This document shows positions 9,601 to 20,930 of a stretch of 64,000 nucleotides of DNA, in pieces. Below the pieces are notes generated by a model. That model had not been told where the DNA came from and ran no database searches. It saw nothing but the letters and a program-made list of their open reading frames with translations. How positions within the stretch are numbered: position 1 is the first letter of the stretch; each line of letters begins with the position of its first letter. The stretch is from Euborellia annulipes (lineage: Eukaryota > Arthropoda > Insecta > Dermaptera > Anisolabididae). The stretch lies in assembly GCA_023213315.1 (NCBI GenBank), contig JAKCPI010010661.1, positions 53,595 to 117,594 on the forward strand, written 5' to 3'. The translations under genes and the position numbers were made by a program.

Positions 9601-9656
9601 ATACTGGGTGGACATAATATAATACTGTCAATCTTGTATTCTAACAATTAATCGTC

Positions 9657-9689
9657 CTGAGGAAGGTCGTGATTTGCGACTGAAACGTC
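9657..9689 (+). other. Hammerhead-like GAAACGTC box
   Basis: CTGAGGA, A, stem AGGTCG/CGACT (one bulge) around TGATTTG, then GAAACGTC. Flanking GTC/GAC can add a short third helix. AATAAA-type sequence follows about 20 bp downstream, as in many of these units. Confidence 0.5.
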
Positions 9690-10085
9690 GACTGTTAACT
9701 ATTAAATAAAAGTTTTTTATTTATTTTCTTGGCTGCTTCTTATACCCAACTAATTATTATAGAATATTCTCCTAAGTTCCCTAACCAACCAAATGATCTT
9801 GCCGAAGCATATAAAATTATACAGTATATCCCCATATTGGATTTAGACCCAATCAGCCTCAAACTAGGACATCCTCCCTAGCATAGAAGAGGTTGGATAA
9901 AAGGAACCAGAAATAAGGATTAGTTTACCAGCTAGAAACGAACAGAGGAGGAGGAGTTAGAGATAGGAAATAATGTTAACTTCACGGGGTGCCGGTAGAT
10001 GGCTACGGCGAGAGGCCGGTTGGGTTTGAGGTGTGTGTTTTCGTGCACATAAGCACCTTGGATAAATAAACGCGGATCCCGATAG
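9690..10085. other. Unique stretch without a recognised feature
   Basis: Moderate-complexity sequence with no supported open frame, RNA gene or repeat partner. Confidence 0.35.
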
Positions 10086-10089
10086 GAAT

Positions 10090-10195
10090 TTCAAATAATA
10101 ATAATATTATTTTATTTTCCTTAGAGAGATCGGGGATGGGATAAAGACCGACAGACAGACACCTCGCCACTATATCGTATATAAGATAAGAGAGA
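10090..10195 (-). repeat. Element D end fragment
   Basis: ACCGACAGACAGACACCTCGCC followed by a TATA-rich run (plus strand) matches the GTCTGTCTGTC terminus of element D beside its usual TA-rich flank. Confidence 0.4.
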
Positions 10196-10260
10196 TTTTT
10201 TAATAAGCCAGATATGTATTTTTATTGGCCACAATCTTGTGAAAAAACGAATCCAAATTT

Positions 10261-10527
10261 TTTTTTTTTTTGTTAAAAAAAAAAACATTCACACTTTTTT
10301 CTCATTCACACTCACATTCACACAGTCGTTTCGGCAACTCAGGCCATTTAAGACTTTAGACGATAACCGTTATTTTTGAATTTATCTATATTGGGGTCCA
10401 GGCATTCTTATTTAAGCCATTTGGTATCCAAATGGCTTAAATAAAATCATCGGACTGCCTGGGGTCCGAACCCGCTACGTTTGGTATACGAGGTTAGCAC
10501 TCTAACCTCTACACCAAGCCCCGAGGG
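10261..10527 (-). mobile_element. SINE-1, complete, with 13-bp target duplication
   Basis: The minus strand has the tRNA-like head (CTTGGTGTAGAGGTTAGAG, B box GGTTCGGACCCC), the hairpin TTTAAGCCATTTGG / CCAAATGGCTTAAA, GGACCCC, AACGGTTATCGTCTAAAGTC, TTGCCGAAACGAC, GT-rich tail and poly(A). CGAATCCAAATTT flanks both sides (10248-10260 and 10528-10540), so this is a clean retroposition event and defines the family ends. Confidence 0.95.
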
Positions 10528-10914
10528 CGAATCCAAATTTAAAACTCTTCATTAAACAAGTTATCGTCTTTAATAATAAATTTTGTTTTTCTCCACTATC
10601 ATCTTATTTATCAATAAATCAGAGAGTATTCAATCATGGTTTTGTATTTAATCGAAATATGAAACAAAAACAAAAAAGCCTCTCTCTCGCATCGAAAATA
10701 AATTATGAGAAACCGTAAATTTGTATGATTTATTGATAGTGAAACAAATTCCTCCCTCTCGTTGACAATAATGGCTATTTTAATAAAGTAATAACCAATT
10801 TCGTATCTAATCTGCATATTGAACACCACTATTATTTACAAGAGGGAAATTTTTTTTTTTTTTTTTTTCGTTGAATATATCACTTAAAAAAGAAAGTGGT
10901 GAGATGGTTTAGAG

Positions 10915-11100
10915 AGAGAATCGCTCTCGTCCGGCCAGCCAGCCAGCAAGCCAGCCAATCCTGGCATGTTTTAATTTAACAGAATGAATTCATTGCAGCA
11001 GCGGCGGCGGCGAGAGCGAGAGCGAGGTTTTGACAGCTCCCAACCGGATGTCATGCGGTTTTTCGAGATGCCAATTTAAGGGCCCCGACCGTTACGTTTT
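10915..11100. promoter_or_regulatory. GC-richer unique block, possible regulatory DNA or exon
   Basis: CGGCCAGCCAGCCAGCAAGCC, GCAGCAGCGGCGGCGGCGAG and CTCCCAACCGGATGTCATGC stand out from the AT-rich surroundings and match no repeat family here. No splice or coding signal settles its role. Confidence 0.25.
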
Positions 11101-11298
11101 ATGCATACATTCCCCCCCCCACCCCCTCCAAAAAAGAAAAAAAAACATACACACGAATTAGGAATTTTTTCTCTCCTTTCGTCCCACTTGGGTGTTGTTT
11201 AAAAAGAAAAACTAAAATTTAATTAAAATAAAAAGGTGGTAATATAATAAATATATACAAACTCATTTCTCTTTATTTCCGCAAATTTGAGACAAAAT

Positions 11299-11390
11299 GT
11301 TTTAGCAACAAATCAATCGGATGGGTGACCCCGAGGAATCAGCGCGTGGAACGTCCCCCGGTATAATACCGAAAAGGGAAAGATGAATGA
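11299..11390 (+). repeat. 5S-rRNA-derived SINE, copy 1
   Basis: AGCAACAAATCAATCGGATG and GGGTGACC resemble the box A/intermediate element and 3' half of 5S rRNA (TTGGATGGGTGACC). It is followed by CCGAGGAATCAGCGCGTGG, AACGTCCCCC and TACCGAAAAGGG, the order seen in two longer copies at 36.5 and 38.8 kb. The body between 5S part and tail is shortened here. Confidence 0.6.
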
Positions 11391-11474
11391 AATTGATATT
11401 GTTGAAATTATTTATGTTAGGCATCACGTTTAAGGAATGAATATTTTGAAACACCTTGCCATAAATTGTTTAGA

Positions 11475-11560
11475 GCAGGGGTAGCCAACCCGCGGCCCGC
11501 CTTGAACATTTTTCCCGCATCACACTTATAAAATATATTTATTTTATTTTTTTCTCCCCC
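11475..11560 (+). repeat. hAT-type terminus
   Basis: CAGGGGTAGCCAACCCGCGG then CCCGCCTTGAACATTTTTCC is a widespread kind of hAT element end. The opposite end was not found; probably a fragment. Confidence 0.45.
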
Positions 11561-11564
11561 AAAA

Positions 11565-11672
11565 AATGTCCTCTTTAAGCATATAAAATTTGGTTTCAAA
11601 ATTTCAACGGGAATTTGGTCAAATAGAAAGTGACAGACATACAGACGGACATTAGCGAATTATATATATAGA
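11565..11672 (-). repeat. Element D fragment (variant 2)
   Basis: The minus strand reads ATTCGCTAATGTCCGTCTGT, GTCACTTTCTATTTGACCAA, TTGAAATTTTGAAACC and GCTTAAAGAGGAC, colinear with 20.7 and 30.84 kb. Confidence 0.6.
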
Positions 11673-12343
11673 TATATAGAAGATGACAATTTTTTTTTTT
11701 ACTAATTTCAATTCTTAGCTACTGAGGGTTATTTTGAATTTTAAATTTAATTAAAAAAAAAATTATACTGATTTATTTCTTGGTGGTTACTGAGCCAAGG
11801 TTCACCACAATCGGGCCTTGTTTATATCAATGATCTCAGTAGTGTCTTTAACATTTTTATCAGAATAGCCAGGTGAAGGGATTAAAATAAAAATATCTCT
11901 AGTATTGTCTTTAGAATTTCTTTCCGACTCCAGCCGGCCCGGGCCAATCTTTTCACGCTGACTTTATTTAACGTTTAATAAAAAAAAAATCTTTTTCTTG
12001 ATGGTATGAATGAATGACTTAAATGAACATAACGGAAAAAAGGGCAAGAACAAAAGACAAAACAAAATGGAACTAAACCAAAGACAAAGAAATAAGATTC
12101 TAAAGATTCTTAGATCTATTGCAGAAGGTGTGATTAGGAGAAATTTATTGAGAAAAAAAAATAAATTTTATTATTATAGGGGAAAATATGCAATTGCAAA
12201 AAATTTCACCGTCTAAAAAGTATTCTTTACGTTAATACAAACATAATTTTAACAGGAACAGGATGCAGAGAGGTTGAATAAAAAAGTTGTATTTATGTCG
12301 TTTGCTTGTACAACACTAAATAAATTTTCGGTGAACGTAGGTC

Positions 12344-12376
12344 CTAAGGATGGGACCGATACGCTCCCGAAACGTC
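12344..12376 (+). other. Hammerhead-like GAAACGTC box
   Basis: CTAAGGA (core with one substitution), T, stem GGGA/CTCCC-like around CCGATACG, then GAAACGTC. An AT-rich stretch with TTTAAATAA follows. Solitary. Confidence 0.45.
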
Positions 12377-12399
12377 GTCGAATCTCTATTTAAATAAGT

Positions 12400-13060
12400 T
12401 TTTTTTTATTCTTTGGGGGGTGGTTATATCCTTTTTTATCCATTCCAGATTTTCTTAAAGAATCAAAGCCCTGATCTAAAGATTGATAGATTTTGGAAAT
12501 GGCACCGCCCAGCTTCTGTAACATTAAGGTGTCTCTCTCTAATGTTTGTCTCCCCCCCCCCCTCCCCACTTCTTCTCTAGTGACACATTTTATTTATAAA
12601 ATTACCTCAAAAACATTTTATCCCATTTTAATCCCATTCTAAATAAAGTGGAATTCATTGGATGTCAGAAATCGTTTTAATTTTTTTCCAACATTAGCAA
12701 ACTCCTTTTGAAAAAAAAAAGTCTTTTGGTCCACTTCAGGCCAACCATCAAAGAGATTGCGATCAAAGAGAAAAAATTATTCCAAAATCTGCTTCTGATC
12801 AAGGTGAAAATAAAATAAATTTGTTTGATACTTTAAAGAAATTATCGAAGAATAAATGGCTAATAATACGTTAGCAAGTGAAAAATTAATTTCTTTTTCA
12901 ATATTTGTTTTTGGAATAAAATTACATAAATAGGAGAATTTGGACTTTCAAGGAAAGCAGGGGCAGAGCAAGTTGAGACAAAGAGAAACTTTTTCGCAAT
13001 TTCATATTTAATAGAGGTTTTGAAAAATGAGTCAAGGTTATTTCTTTTATTGATGACTCA
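12400..13060. other. AT-rich stretch without a recognised feature
   Basis: Includes a C tract (about 12551-12563) and A tracts. The open frame further left at 12010-12216 (+) encodes a Lys/Asn-rich peptide of low complexity and is not supported as a gene. Confidence 0.35.
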
Positions 13061-13065
13061 AGCCA

Positions 13066-13560
13066 GGACTGACGTTTCGGTCTCATTTGAAATAATATTT
13101 GAAGGAAATTCAGGAGGTTTACTCGAATTTCGTGCAAGTGGAAAAAAAAATTATTGTCGGATTGGAATAACGATTGAATTGCAATTATAAAATTTCGGTC
13201 AACAATAAGATCATCATCAGGTCTGAGAAAACAAAATAAAAATTTCAACAAGTGGAGTTGTACAAAAATAAATAATATCCATTAAAATGTTCGAAAGCTT
13301 ATTATGTATGGTTCTGGTGGCGATGTGCTTTCGCTCATTTTAAAGAAAAATTATTTCATCAGTGATTCTTATCTATTGTTAAGATTGTCTTCACGTCTAA
13401 ATGAAAATTTTTCTGTTTTCTCAAACCTGATGATAGTGATATTGTTGACCGAAACTGTATAGGATATTGTAATTCAGTAGTCATTTCAATAAAAATCTCC
13501 GACAATAATATTCTACAAATGTTTTTTTCCACTTCCACCCCAAATAAACTCCTTCAAATA
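13066..13560. repeat. Nested, decayed foldback units
   Basis: Inner pair: CTGATGAT...GTTGACCGAAA on the minus strand near 13190-13220 and on the plus strand at 13424-13455, with similar outer arms (AATTGCAAT..., TCCGACAATAA). An outer piece with TGACGTTTCGGTCTCATTTG at about 13070 pairs weakly with 13540-13570. The internal stems are decayed. Confidence 0.4.
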
Positions 13561-13815
13561 AATTCGAATTCGGAATTAAGGTGAATGGAGATGTTATTAA
13601 AAAAAAAAAAAAACTTTTTTATTCCCTGAATTTTGAATTTAAAAATATTCTTAATTTACATAACTAACACAGTAGTTGGAAATTTAGAGAGACTTCCATG
13701 TTTCCATGTTTATTTTTTATTTTATTTCAATTTTCTATAGTTCTCTAGCGTCAAAAGAGTTTATAAATATTTTTTTCATGTCTTTTGCAAATATCTATAC
13801 CCCAAGTCGTTGAAA

Positions 13816-14485
13816 TAAAAATCTGGTGTGACTGTCGCACAGCACACAACTTTCTCTTACCTTCGGTAATCGAAAGTTGTGTTCTGTGCTTGTCACACCA
13901 GATTTTTTGTGTCGACATATATTTAGTTTCCGCCAATATATTAGAATTAAAGATGTCAAATTTATAAACATGGGAAAATATTTATATTTTGTTACCATGG
14001 CAACCATTTCTCCTATCTTCTCTATGAAGCACAAGAGTAAAGTGTGCTTCAAACAATTTTGAGAGCAAAACGAGAATATACATTTGAAAGAGCATCTAAA
14101 AAATAATTGATTTTTGAATTTTAATCAAAATCGTTAGAGCGAATTTTGAGAAAATCGAAAAAAACTGAAAAAGTACATCAGTAAAGACTAGGCTAGTATT
14201 CTTTGGTCGATTTTGATTAAAAGCTTATTTTCACGCCCTAGGAGGGTGCCTAACTTAAATATAAAATTTCAACCTCCTAGCTCAATTCCTTCATGCTTAA
14301 AATTGAACACACACAGACACACAGACACACAGACAGACAGACCATGTCGCGAAAATCACTTTTTTGGATTCAGGGGACCTCAAAACGTGAAGATCCATCA
14401 AAATCTCGACATCGAATTTTTGACATGAATCCAATACTTTCTCTCTCTATATATATTACATATATACATAGGTAAGAGAAAGTAA
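13816..14485 (+). repeat. Element B, full-length copy
   Basis: About 670 bp. The left end is a ~95-bp hairpin (AAATCTGGTGTGACTGTCGC ... CTTGTCACACCAGATTTTT, loop CTTTCTCTTACC). Conserved blocks follow: GTGTCGACATATATTTAG, CAAAATCGTTAGAGCGAATT, AAGTACATCAGTAAAG, CAACCTCCTAGCTC, an ACACAGACAGACAG block and CGACATCGAATTTTTGACAT. The right end is a second hairpin (TACTTTCTCTCTC ... GGTAAGAGAAAGTA). No open frame spans it. I do not recognise the element class. Confidence 0.75.
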
Positions 14486-14489
14486 AAAA

Positions 14490-15240
14490 GATAATGATCT
14501 CGGTTTCGAGTTAGAGGTCCCAACATAATTCCAAGAAATATCAAGTCCTGAGGGCAGACACAACTCCCAAAATAAAAACCGCCATTATTATTAATTTAAT
14601 TAATTCCGGCCTAACTATAAAAATAGAATTAAATAAATATTAAGAATTTTTAAGTATGACTGACACCAAAGAATATAATATAATATAGGAAATCAATTTC
14701 AACATATTAATAACTTCATTTGAATAAAACACTTTTGTAAAAGGACTTTCCCATTTGAATATTCATAGAATAATTAAAGAAAAAGATTAATCAATTTGAA
14801 AAATTCTATTTGGATACTTGGAAAAATATAATTATTTATTATTAGAATATAGAATAATGCAAATTTTAGGGGGGGGGGAGTGAGTTTATTTAAAAGATTT
14901 CCATTCCATTTAATTTATTTGGAATACAAAGAGGAATTAAATTTATTATAAAACAAACAATTTTAAAAGGGATAATCAATAAATTAAATATCACTTGCAG
15001 CAAGCAATTCTATCGTGCAATAGGATGCGATAAAAAATTTATTTAATCTCTTTCCAATATCAATTAAATATAAGTTATTAATATATAAATAATATATTGA
15101 TAAAGTTAATATAACGATTATTGGAAGAATAAATGAATTTTTTATTCTCTATGATTAATTTGAAATTATATATTCGTTTAAGTAGAGCTTTGTTTCAAAT
15201 TGTGGGAATTTTTTCTAAAATAACGCTTAAGAGACTTTTT
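14490..15240. other. AT-rich stretch without a recognised feature
   Basis: Very AT-rich with short homopolymers. No repeat family of this window was recognised in it. Confidence 0.4.
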
Positions 15241-15264
15241 TTTGTTTTTTGACTGTTGGCCAGA

Positions 15265-15380
15265 GACCATCCCCTAATTAGCCAGTTAATAAGATAAGGA
15301 CAGGTTTGTGTTTTTGATTAGACCAATTGCGCCCTCTGGACTCGAACCAACATTTCGCACTTTCGCAGACGAAATGAAAT
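15265..15380 (-). repeat. SINE-3 (tRNA-like head), copy 2
   Basis: The minus strand reads CTGCGAAAGTGCGAAATG, TTGGTTCGAGTCCAGAGG and GCGCAATTGGTCTAATC, with ACACAAACCTGTCC further on, matching the copy at 9.5 kb in order. B-box quality is good; the A-box region is degraded. Confidence 0.55.
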
Positions 15381-15747
15381 TGAAAAAAAAAATGACCATA
15401 ACTCAGATATTTTGAGCCAATTTCATTAAATGGCTCCAGATCTCATAATAAAATTGTAAATACTTTCACTATCTGGTCGAAATTTATGTATTTTCCCTTA
15501 AGCTTTGACTCTGATATTTTAATAACGTGTTAGTAAATTCCTGTGGTGTTTATTTAGAACGAGGCGTGATATTCAATTTATACAAGTTATTTAATGAGAG
15601 CACACTTCAAATTACAAATCAACTGGCCATAATACCTATAATATAAACTCATTTACAAAAAAGTAGTGTTTTTGTCATTTCGAACTAGTGTGGCATTTGT
15701 GACCGGTTTATAAAATATTAATATAATTTATGTAACTGGATGAATAA

Positions 15748-15932
15748 CCCTTGGACTTGGTGTAGTGGCTAGCTAGCGTGATGGCCTTCTATACCAAGGG
15801 TTGCGGGTTCGGATCCCAGGCAGGCCTGGACCCCCAATAGATATATATAACGGTTATCGTATAAAATCTTAAATGGCCTAAGTTGCCGAAAAGGCTGTGT
15901 GAATGTGTGTGTGAGTGTGAATGTTAAAAAAA
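15748..15932 (+). mobile_element. SINE-1 lacking the hairpin, with target duplication
   Basis: Head and B box GGTTCGGATCCC are intact, but CAGGCA runs straight into GGCCTGGACCC, so the entire hairpin is missing. The rest (ATCGTATAAAATC, GGCCTAAGTTGCCGAAAAGG, GT-rich tail, poly(A)) is normal. AACTGGATGAATAA before the element and AACTGGATGAGTAA after it form a 14-bp duplication with one mismatch. Confidence 0.9.
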
Positions 15933-15984
15933 AACTGGATGAGTAAATGATAGGTTAGGTTGGGGAAATAGACAGATTTTGATT

Positions 15985-16025
15985 TTATTCAATGAAATTA
16001 TTGTTTTTTTTTTTTTTTTTTTTTT
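15985..16025. repeat. Poly(T) tract
   Basis: A long T run, possibly the tail of an old reverse retroposon, but no body is recognisable next to it. Confidence 0.5.
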
Positions 16026-16330
16026 AGTCAGAGAGGATATGAATGAATCTGCTTGGGCTGCTTTTTTTCCATTATAGATCTAGAGTCAAAAATTAAAGTT
16101 TATAATCGAGTGTAATTACCTTTCTGACCAGATCAAAAAAGACAATCATGTCCTTAAAAATTCCAGAATACGAGCCGAAACATGAAAAAGAAAATAAACA
16201 ATTTTATTTAATAAAAAAAAAAAAGTCAATTTCCTCCCCAACTAAAGGTGCCACATGTATTTATATTATAGGCCTCATACAGCCTCTCGATTATATCATC
16301 ACATTAATATAAATTTAACAATCCCATTAC

Positions 16331-16438
16331 CTCCGGAACCCAGGATCTCCAGCTTATCCGTGGCATGGGACTCGTTCCTTGTACAAAAGGAAACACACCA
16401 ATGCCCCGGATAACCTGGACCCTGGGTTCCCGGGGATC
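16331..16438. repeat. Compact palindrome, MITE-like
   Basis: About 108 bp, almost entirely inverted repeat: CCGGAACCCAGGATCTCCAG, TTATCCGTGGCATGG and GTTCCTT on the left pair with AAGGAAAC, CCAATGCCCCGGATAA and CCCTGGGTTCCCGG on the right, around a TTGTACAA centre. No target duplication was identified. Confidence 0.6.
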
Positions 16439-16439
16439 A

Positions 16440-17007
16440 ATTGGCCCACCAACAAAAAATTGAAAAAATAAGTCCGAATCGAAGTATTCATTGAATATTA
16501 TTATTATAATGTCAATATAATAGAGAGCAAACTCATTATTTCCATCTTTATTATTGTGTTATATTTCTCCAGCACTGGTACATAAATTCTTAGGCCTATG
16601 AGTATTGAATTGAATCTTAAAAAAATATCTTTTTTTTTTTTTAATATTTTATTTTATCAAAATATCAGTACCTATATCAAAATTTACACACATCTGCGCC
16701 TGCTGCAAGTTTATAAATATATTTATAGATAAAGAATTTTCTAACCGTAACTTTAGAAATCTTTTATCTAATTTCAATAAGAATATATTTATTTATATTA
16801 TAGCAAGCATGCCCGTTAGACTCTTCATTATATCGTACAAAAAAAAAAAATACTCAAATACAAGTAGCCTTGTGAGAAAAATAAATTTTTGATATTAAGA
16901 AAAGATACAACCTAAAGAACAAATTCATTAAGAAATTGGCCATTTGGGTTGCCTAACTTCCAGCATCCAATAAGGATTTGTTTTTTTTTTTTGATTGGTG
17001 TATAATC
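16440..17007. other. AT-rich stretch without a recognised feature
   Basis: AT-rich with a T tract at about 16630 and an A tract at about 16840. Nothing else is supported. Confidence 0.4.
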
Positions 17008-17017
17008 ATTTGATTCG

Positions 17018-17282
17018 CCCTCGGGCTTGGTTAGGGGTTAGCGTGCTGGCCTTGTAATGTTATACCAAAGGTCGCGGGTTCGGATCCCAGGCAGTCCGAT
17101 GATTTTATTTAAGCCATTTCGATACCAAGTGGCTTGAATATGAATGCCAAACATATTTATATACATAAATAAAGGTTATCGTATAAAGTCTTATATGACC
17201 TAAGTTGCCTAAGTTGTGTGTATATTTGTGTGTGTGTGTGTGAGTGTGAATAAGAAAAAAGTGTGAGAGTAAAAAAAAAATA
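17018..17282 (+). mobile_element. SINE-1, complete, with 10-bp target duplication
   Basis: Head CTCGGGCTTGGTTAGGGG, B box GGTTCGGATCCC, hairpin with apex TTCGATACCAA, GGTTATCGTATAAAGTC, a partly altered 3' domain (CCTAAGTTGCCTAAG) and a long GT-rich tail. ATTTGATTCG occurs on both sides (17008-17017 and 17283-17292). Confidence 0.9.
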
Positions 17283-17292
17283 ATTTGATTCG

Positions 17293-18290
17293 AATTGTGC
17301 CTTGCCGATAAGAGAAATCCAGAATATTAGAAGAAGATGGGAAATTTTTAACACTTTTAAAAAAAAATCTCTTTAGAATTTTTCGAAAATAGTCTACTGG
17401 TAGTCCTAAGACTATTTTATTTTAAATTGCATATATTTAAAAAAAAAAAAAAAAAGTTAATAGAAAATGTCTGTTTTAAATCGAAACACTTTACAAGAAG
17501 CTATATATATATATAAGAACATGCTCAAAGCAAACGTAATATCTTTTAGATTGACATATAAAGACGTATCGAGCTGATCGAGTGAGCAAAAAAAAAAAAT
17601 AAAATAAAATAAAATAAAAAGGAGAAAAGCTGGCAACGGAAAGTAAGAAAGAAGAGAAAAGAGAAGAAAGAATTGAAGAAGGCTTTCGTAGTACAAAGGA
17701 CCGTTGTTTGTTTTTAGTGTGATGGGGAAGGGATTTTGACCTGGGAGCCATCTGCCCTGAAGAACCAACACCCGGCGGTCACTCATCATCATGAGGAAGG
17801 AGTCTGCGAGACACCGAAAAGTGCCAACTCACTAGAAGAATGGAATTGATGGAGAGAGAAAATACGTTGAACGATCAGCTGCCCGCCAATTTGCCCGCCA
17901 ACAATCTTGATAAAAATAACAAAAACTTCCTTCTCCCTTAAGCCTATTTGCTTTCTTTTATTGAAATTTTATATAAATATCATTTACAAAGAATATAGGT
18001 ATATATATCTTTGTTGAAAAGATTTTAAAAGAGAATTTTGAATAATAATGATAATCGCTTTGCGGAGGGGGAGGGGGGTTGTTGCAAAACCTGCTACTAT
18101 TAATAAACGTCCCTCTTCTTTTTACCTTTTGCTTTATGATCCAAAGGTCAGAGATGATTATATTTTTCCATCTTCAATGATAAAATAAAATAGCTATTTT
18201 TTTTTTAATAATTTAACAGCAAAGGAAATTCTTTTCCATATAACGTCACAACACAGAAATGGCGGAATTAGCACATCACACAACTTACCA
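17293..18290. other. Unique stretch; possible transcribed block at 17.6-17.9 kb
   Basis: 17600-17900 is less AT-rich and purine-rich, with an acceptor-like TTTGTTTTTAG near 17719 and no clear donor. The reverse open frames over it are low-complexity Phe/Leu/Ser runs. I cannot support an exon. Confidence 0.25.
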
Positions 18291-18420
18291 GTGGTTCCCA
18301 ACCTTTTTTGGCCCATCGCCCCTTTCTGGTTGTCTAACACCTATCGCCCCCTTTTCATTTTCATTGTATACCTAATTTTAATTTGAAGTATAGTGTAAAT
18401 AACAATTTTAAACAATTTTA
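18291..18420 (+). repeat. hAT-type terminus
   Basis: CCAGTGGTTCCCAACCTTTT, TTGGCCCATCGCCCC and ACACCTATCGCCCCC are a common hAT terminal sequence. The second terminus is not visible, so the right limit is arbitrary. Confidence 0.5.
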
Positions 18421-18889
18421 TTACCGTAGGCGTATATAAAAACAACCAAAGCAGTTTTATCCGGTCACTCTTAGTTCTAGTATCAATATAGATCTATGCA
18501 TATTACAGAAATATACCTGCTGTACAAATTTACATGGTTCAAATTTGATCAAATTCATGGATTCTGTGATCTGCATCTGCGTACAAAACATGATTTAAAT
18601 TTTTAAATAAAAAAGTATTTTATTTCAAAGTAAAAAATGAATCAAGTTCCCCACGATAACGTTTTTTTTTTTTTCAAAGTGAATAAATACAACAGCTGCA
18701 GAAATAGTGACTGAAACGTTGAAATTGTATTATGAATTACAATAAACCACAATTAATGGCAAAAATCTATTTAAAAAAATATTCCTGACCCTAAGAGTAG
18801 TGGAGTTTGGGGCTCTCTCTCCAAACCTTTTGAAAATTAAATAATCTATTTTTATGAAGGAAATAACAAAAAAATGTATCTTTTTTGGG

Positions 18890-19085
18890 TCAATCTTTAT
18901 TTAATGAAAACAAAGGTGACGTTTCAATTTTAGATGGATTTTGTTTTTTTTTTTTTTAAACACTCACACTTTTTTTCTCATTCACTCTCACGAAATGTGT
19001 CCCAAAGAAAAATGCAACTTTGCTCGAAACGTTATTTATTTCTCCATGGCTGAATCTTTTTCGTCTCAATTATGATTAATTTATT
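18890..19085. repeat. GAAACGT-box pair around a SINE-1 tail remnant
   Basis: GGTGACGTTTCAATTTTAG (minus-strand box) and TTTGCTCGAAACGTTATTTA (plus-strand box) face each other across a reverse SINE-1 tail (poly(T), AAACACTCACAC, CTCATTCACTCTCAC). Stems are not preserved. Confidence 0.4.
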
Positions 19086-19171
19086 TGACTTGAACAGTAC
19101 AGACTCTGGATAAAATAATTGAATGTTCAAAACAATTTTGATCTTTTTTTTTATCCCACTGTGACTATTAT

Positions 19172-19225
19172 TTCGTCGCCTGGGACGGGATGCGAACCCG
19201 CGACCCTTCTGTCAGCTAGTGATTG
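19172..19225 (-). repeat. SINE-2 head fragment
   Basis: CGCCTGGGACGGGATGCGAACCCGC-type sequence is the B-box region of SINE-2 on the minus strand, next to GACCCTTCTGTCAGCTAG. Confidence 0.55.
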
Positions 19226-19285
19226 CTCCTCAAAGAAATAGGGGTCAAAACATTGTAAAATTTTGTAGTTAATTTAATTGTATTA

Positions 19286-19446
19286 CAGTGGGCGCCAAAT
19301 GTGATCGAGTATAGAGCCTTGAGATTAGTTAACCCAACCAATATTTTTAAAATAAATAAATCAACTGAAGGCGGAATCTAAGCATTTTGGTTGCCTAAGC
19401 TCAAGGTTTCTTTATCGAGCACATTGGGTACTTGTGGCCCCGACTG
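19286..19446. mobile_element. Mariner-like MITE, family G copy 1
   Basis: 161 bp, ends CAGTGGGCGCCAAATG and TTGTGGCCCCGACTG with TA on both sides. Internal CTAAGCATTTTGGTTGCC is shared, in reverse, with 30023-30211. The TA duplication and short inverted ends suggest Tc1/mariner affinity. Confidence 0.65.
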
Positions 19447-19449
19447 TAA

Positions 19450-20430
19450 TAAGAAAAATAAACAAGGATTTTTGCCAAAAATATCTTTTAATTCTAATTT
19501 AGGCAAGCGAAGGATGTTCCAGATCAATTTTTATTGGCTATGATAATTCAAAGTGGTCCTTTTTTAAAGATGATTCGTAGCCAAGAAAGATATAAATGGC
19601 TATTAATTAAATTAAAAGTAATATGATGTCAAACGTCTTCGAAATATCAGATTATTAAAAATCAATAAATGAATTCGACGACCTGTATTCCCAATTAATA
19701 TCTTCTATTTGAAGGTGCATTTAGAGTATAAATAAGCTCTTTATTTGGGTCGGGTCTCCCTCTAATGATGATGACGTTCTTTCTTCGCCCAACTCAATAA
19801 TGGACAAAAGAAGAATTAGAGGGGAGGGGGGGGGGGTCGAAACAAACCGGTAGCAATTAGAGCCATCTCTAAACATTGTCAAATTCCAAACATAACACTT
19901 CTTATCATATTAAATATTAAAAAAAAAAATTTCAACAAGAATAAAATATTTACTTTAAGCCCCTAATGATGCCGTGAAATTTTTTTTTTTTATTTTTTAA
20001 ATATACAAGAACTGATAATAATTTATAAATACAAAATTGTCTTTCGGTGGGTTTATTTATTTAGAAAGAGGAAAGGCGACGTTCTTTTTTTTTCCAAGAC
20101 ACAACACGATGAAAGACAGACAAATTGAGACCATTTGTTGGAATTCTATTCCAGATGTCCATCCATATGTAAATAAAAAAAAAAAAAAAAAATTCCAGTC
20201 ATTGTCTAATGTCTTTTGCATTAGAATATAAATTAAATGAATTACAAACAGCTTTTGGGCTCATATTTTAATGGGCGAGTCTCGATAAACCGTTATTAGC
20301 AGATTCAGAAGCTGGTTACTCTTGGCGGCAAGAGATGGCGTTAGTTCTGCCCATAGGAAGACTAGCATTTTAGTCCATTTCATTTGAAATTAATTAAAGG
20401 CAGAAAATTAATTATTCCTTAACACAATGA
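19450..20430. other. Unique AT-rich stretch without a recognised feature
   Basis: Contains a G tract at about 19826, A/T tracts and no repeat partner. Short open frames are poly-Lys/Phe artefacts. Confidence 0.35.
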
Positions 20431-20434
20431 TTGT

Positions 20435-20572
20435 CCTCGGGCCTTGGTGTAGGGGGTGCTGGCCTTCTAAACCAAGGGTCGCGGGTTCGCATCCCGTCTC
20501 ATGCGACAATTTATTTCAATTTAATTGGCTACCAATAAATTGAAATAAATAGAGACTGGATCAACGAAAATT
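20435..20572 (+). repeat. Chimeric SINE: SINE-1 head on SINE-2 body
   Basis: The head CCTCGGGCCTTGGTGTAG, CTGGCCTTCTAAACCAAGG is SINE-1, but after GGTTCGCATCCCGTCTC it continues into the SINE-2 hairpin TTATTTCAATTTAATTGG / CCAATAAATTGAAATAA (apex TTGGCTACCAA) and AGAGACTGGATC. The shared 3' domain is lost. Confidence 0.7.
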
Positions 20573-20694
20573 TTATATTAATTCTTCTGATAAAGGAAGC
20601 TTTTTTGATACAAAAACGTCAATAAGGGAATAGAAATTTAAATAACTTAAAATTTGAATTTTTCAGTTCTAAATAAATAAAATATTCAAATTAT

Positions 20695-20930
20695 TAAAAA
20701 ATCTATTTATATAATTTGCTAATGTCCGTCTGTCTGTCCGTTTGTCACGCTCTATTTAGGCAACTTCCAGTTGGAATTTTGAAACGAAATTTTTTATGCT
20801 TAAAGAGGACCTTCTAGGGATTACAGGAAAATTATTTTCATCCCGAAATTTCTATAACTTTATGAGTTATCAATTCCTAAAGTTACTAGTTTCTCCGATA
20901 GGAAATGTATAGAAAAATTATGTATTTTTT
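20695..20930 (+). repeat. Element D, variant 2
   Basis: TATATAATTTGCTAATGTCC, GTCTGTCTGTCCGTTTGTCA, GTTGGAATTTTGAAACG, CTTCTAGGGATTACAGG and TCTCCGATAGGAAATGTATA are colinear with 30.84-31.07 kb. Confidence 0.7.

Noticed and set aside
12010..12216. Forward 68-codon frame, Lys/Asn/Arg-rich
   Set aside because: Low-complexity basic peptide in A-rich DNA; no splice, family or conservation support.
13751..14062. Several overlapping frames on both strands at 13.8-14.06 kb
   Set aside because: They are created by the palindromic hairpin end of element B and recur at other B copies.
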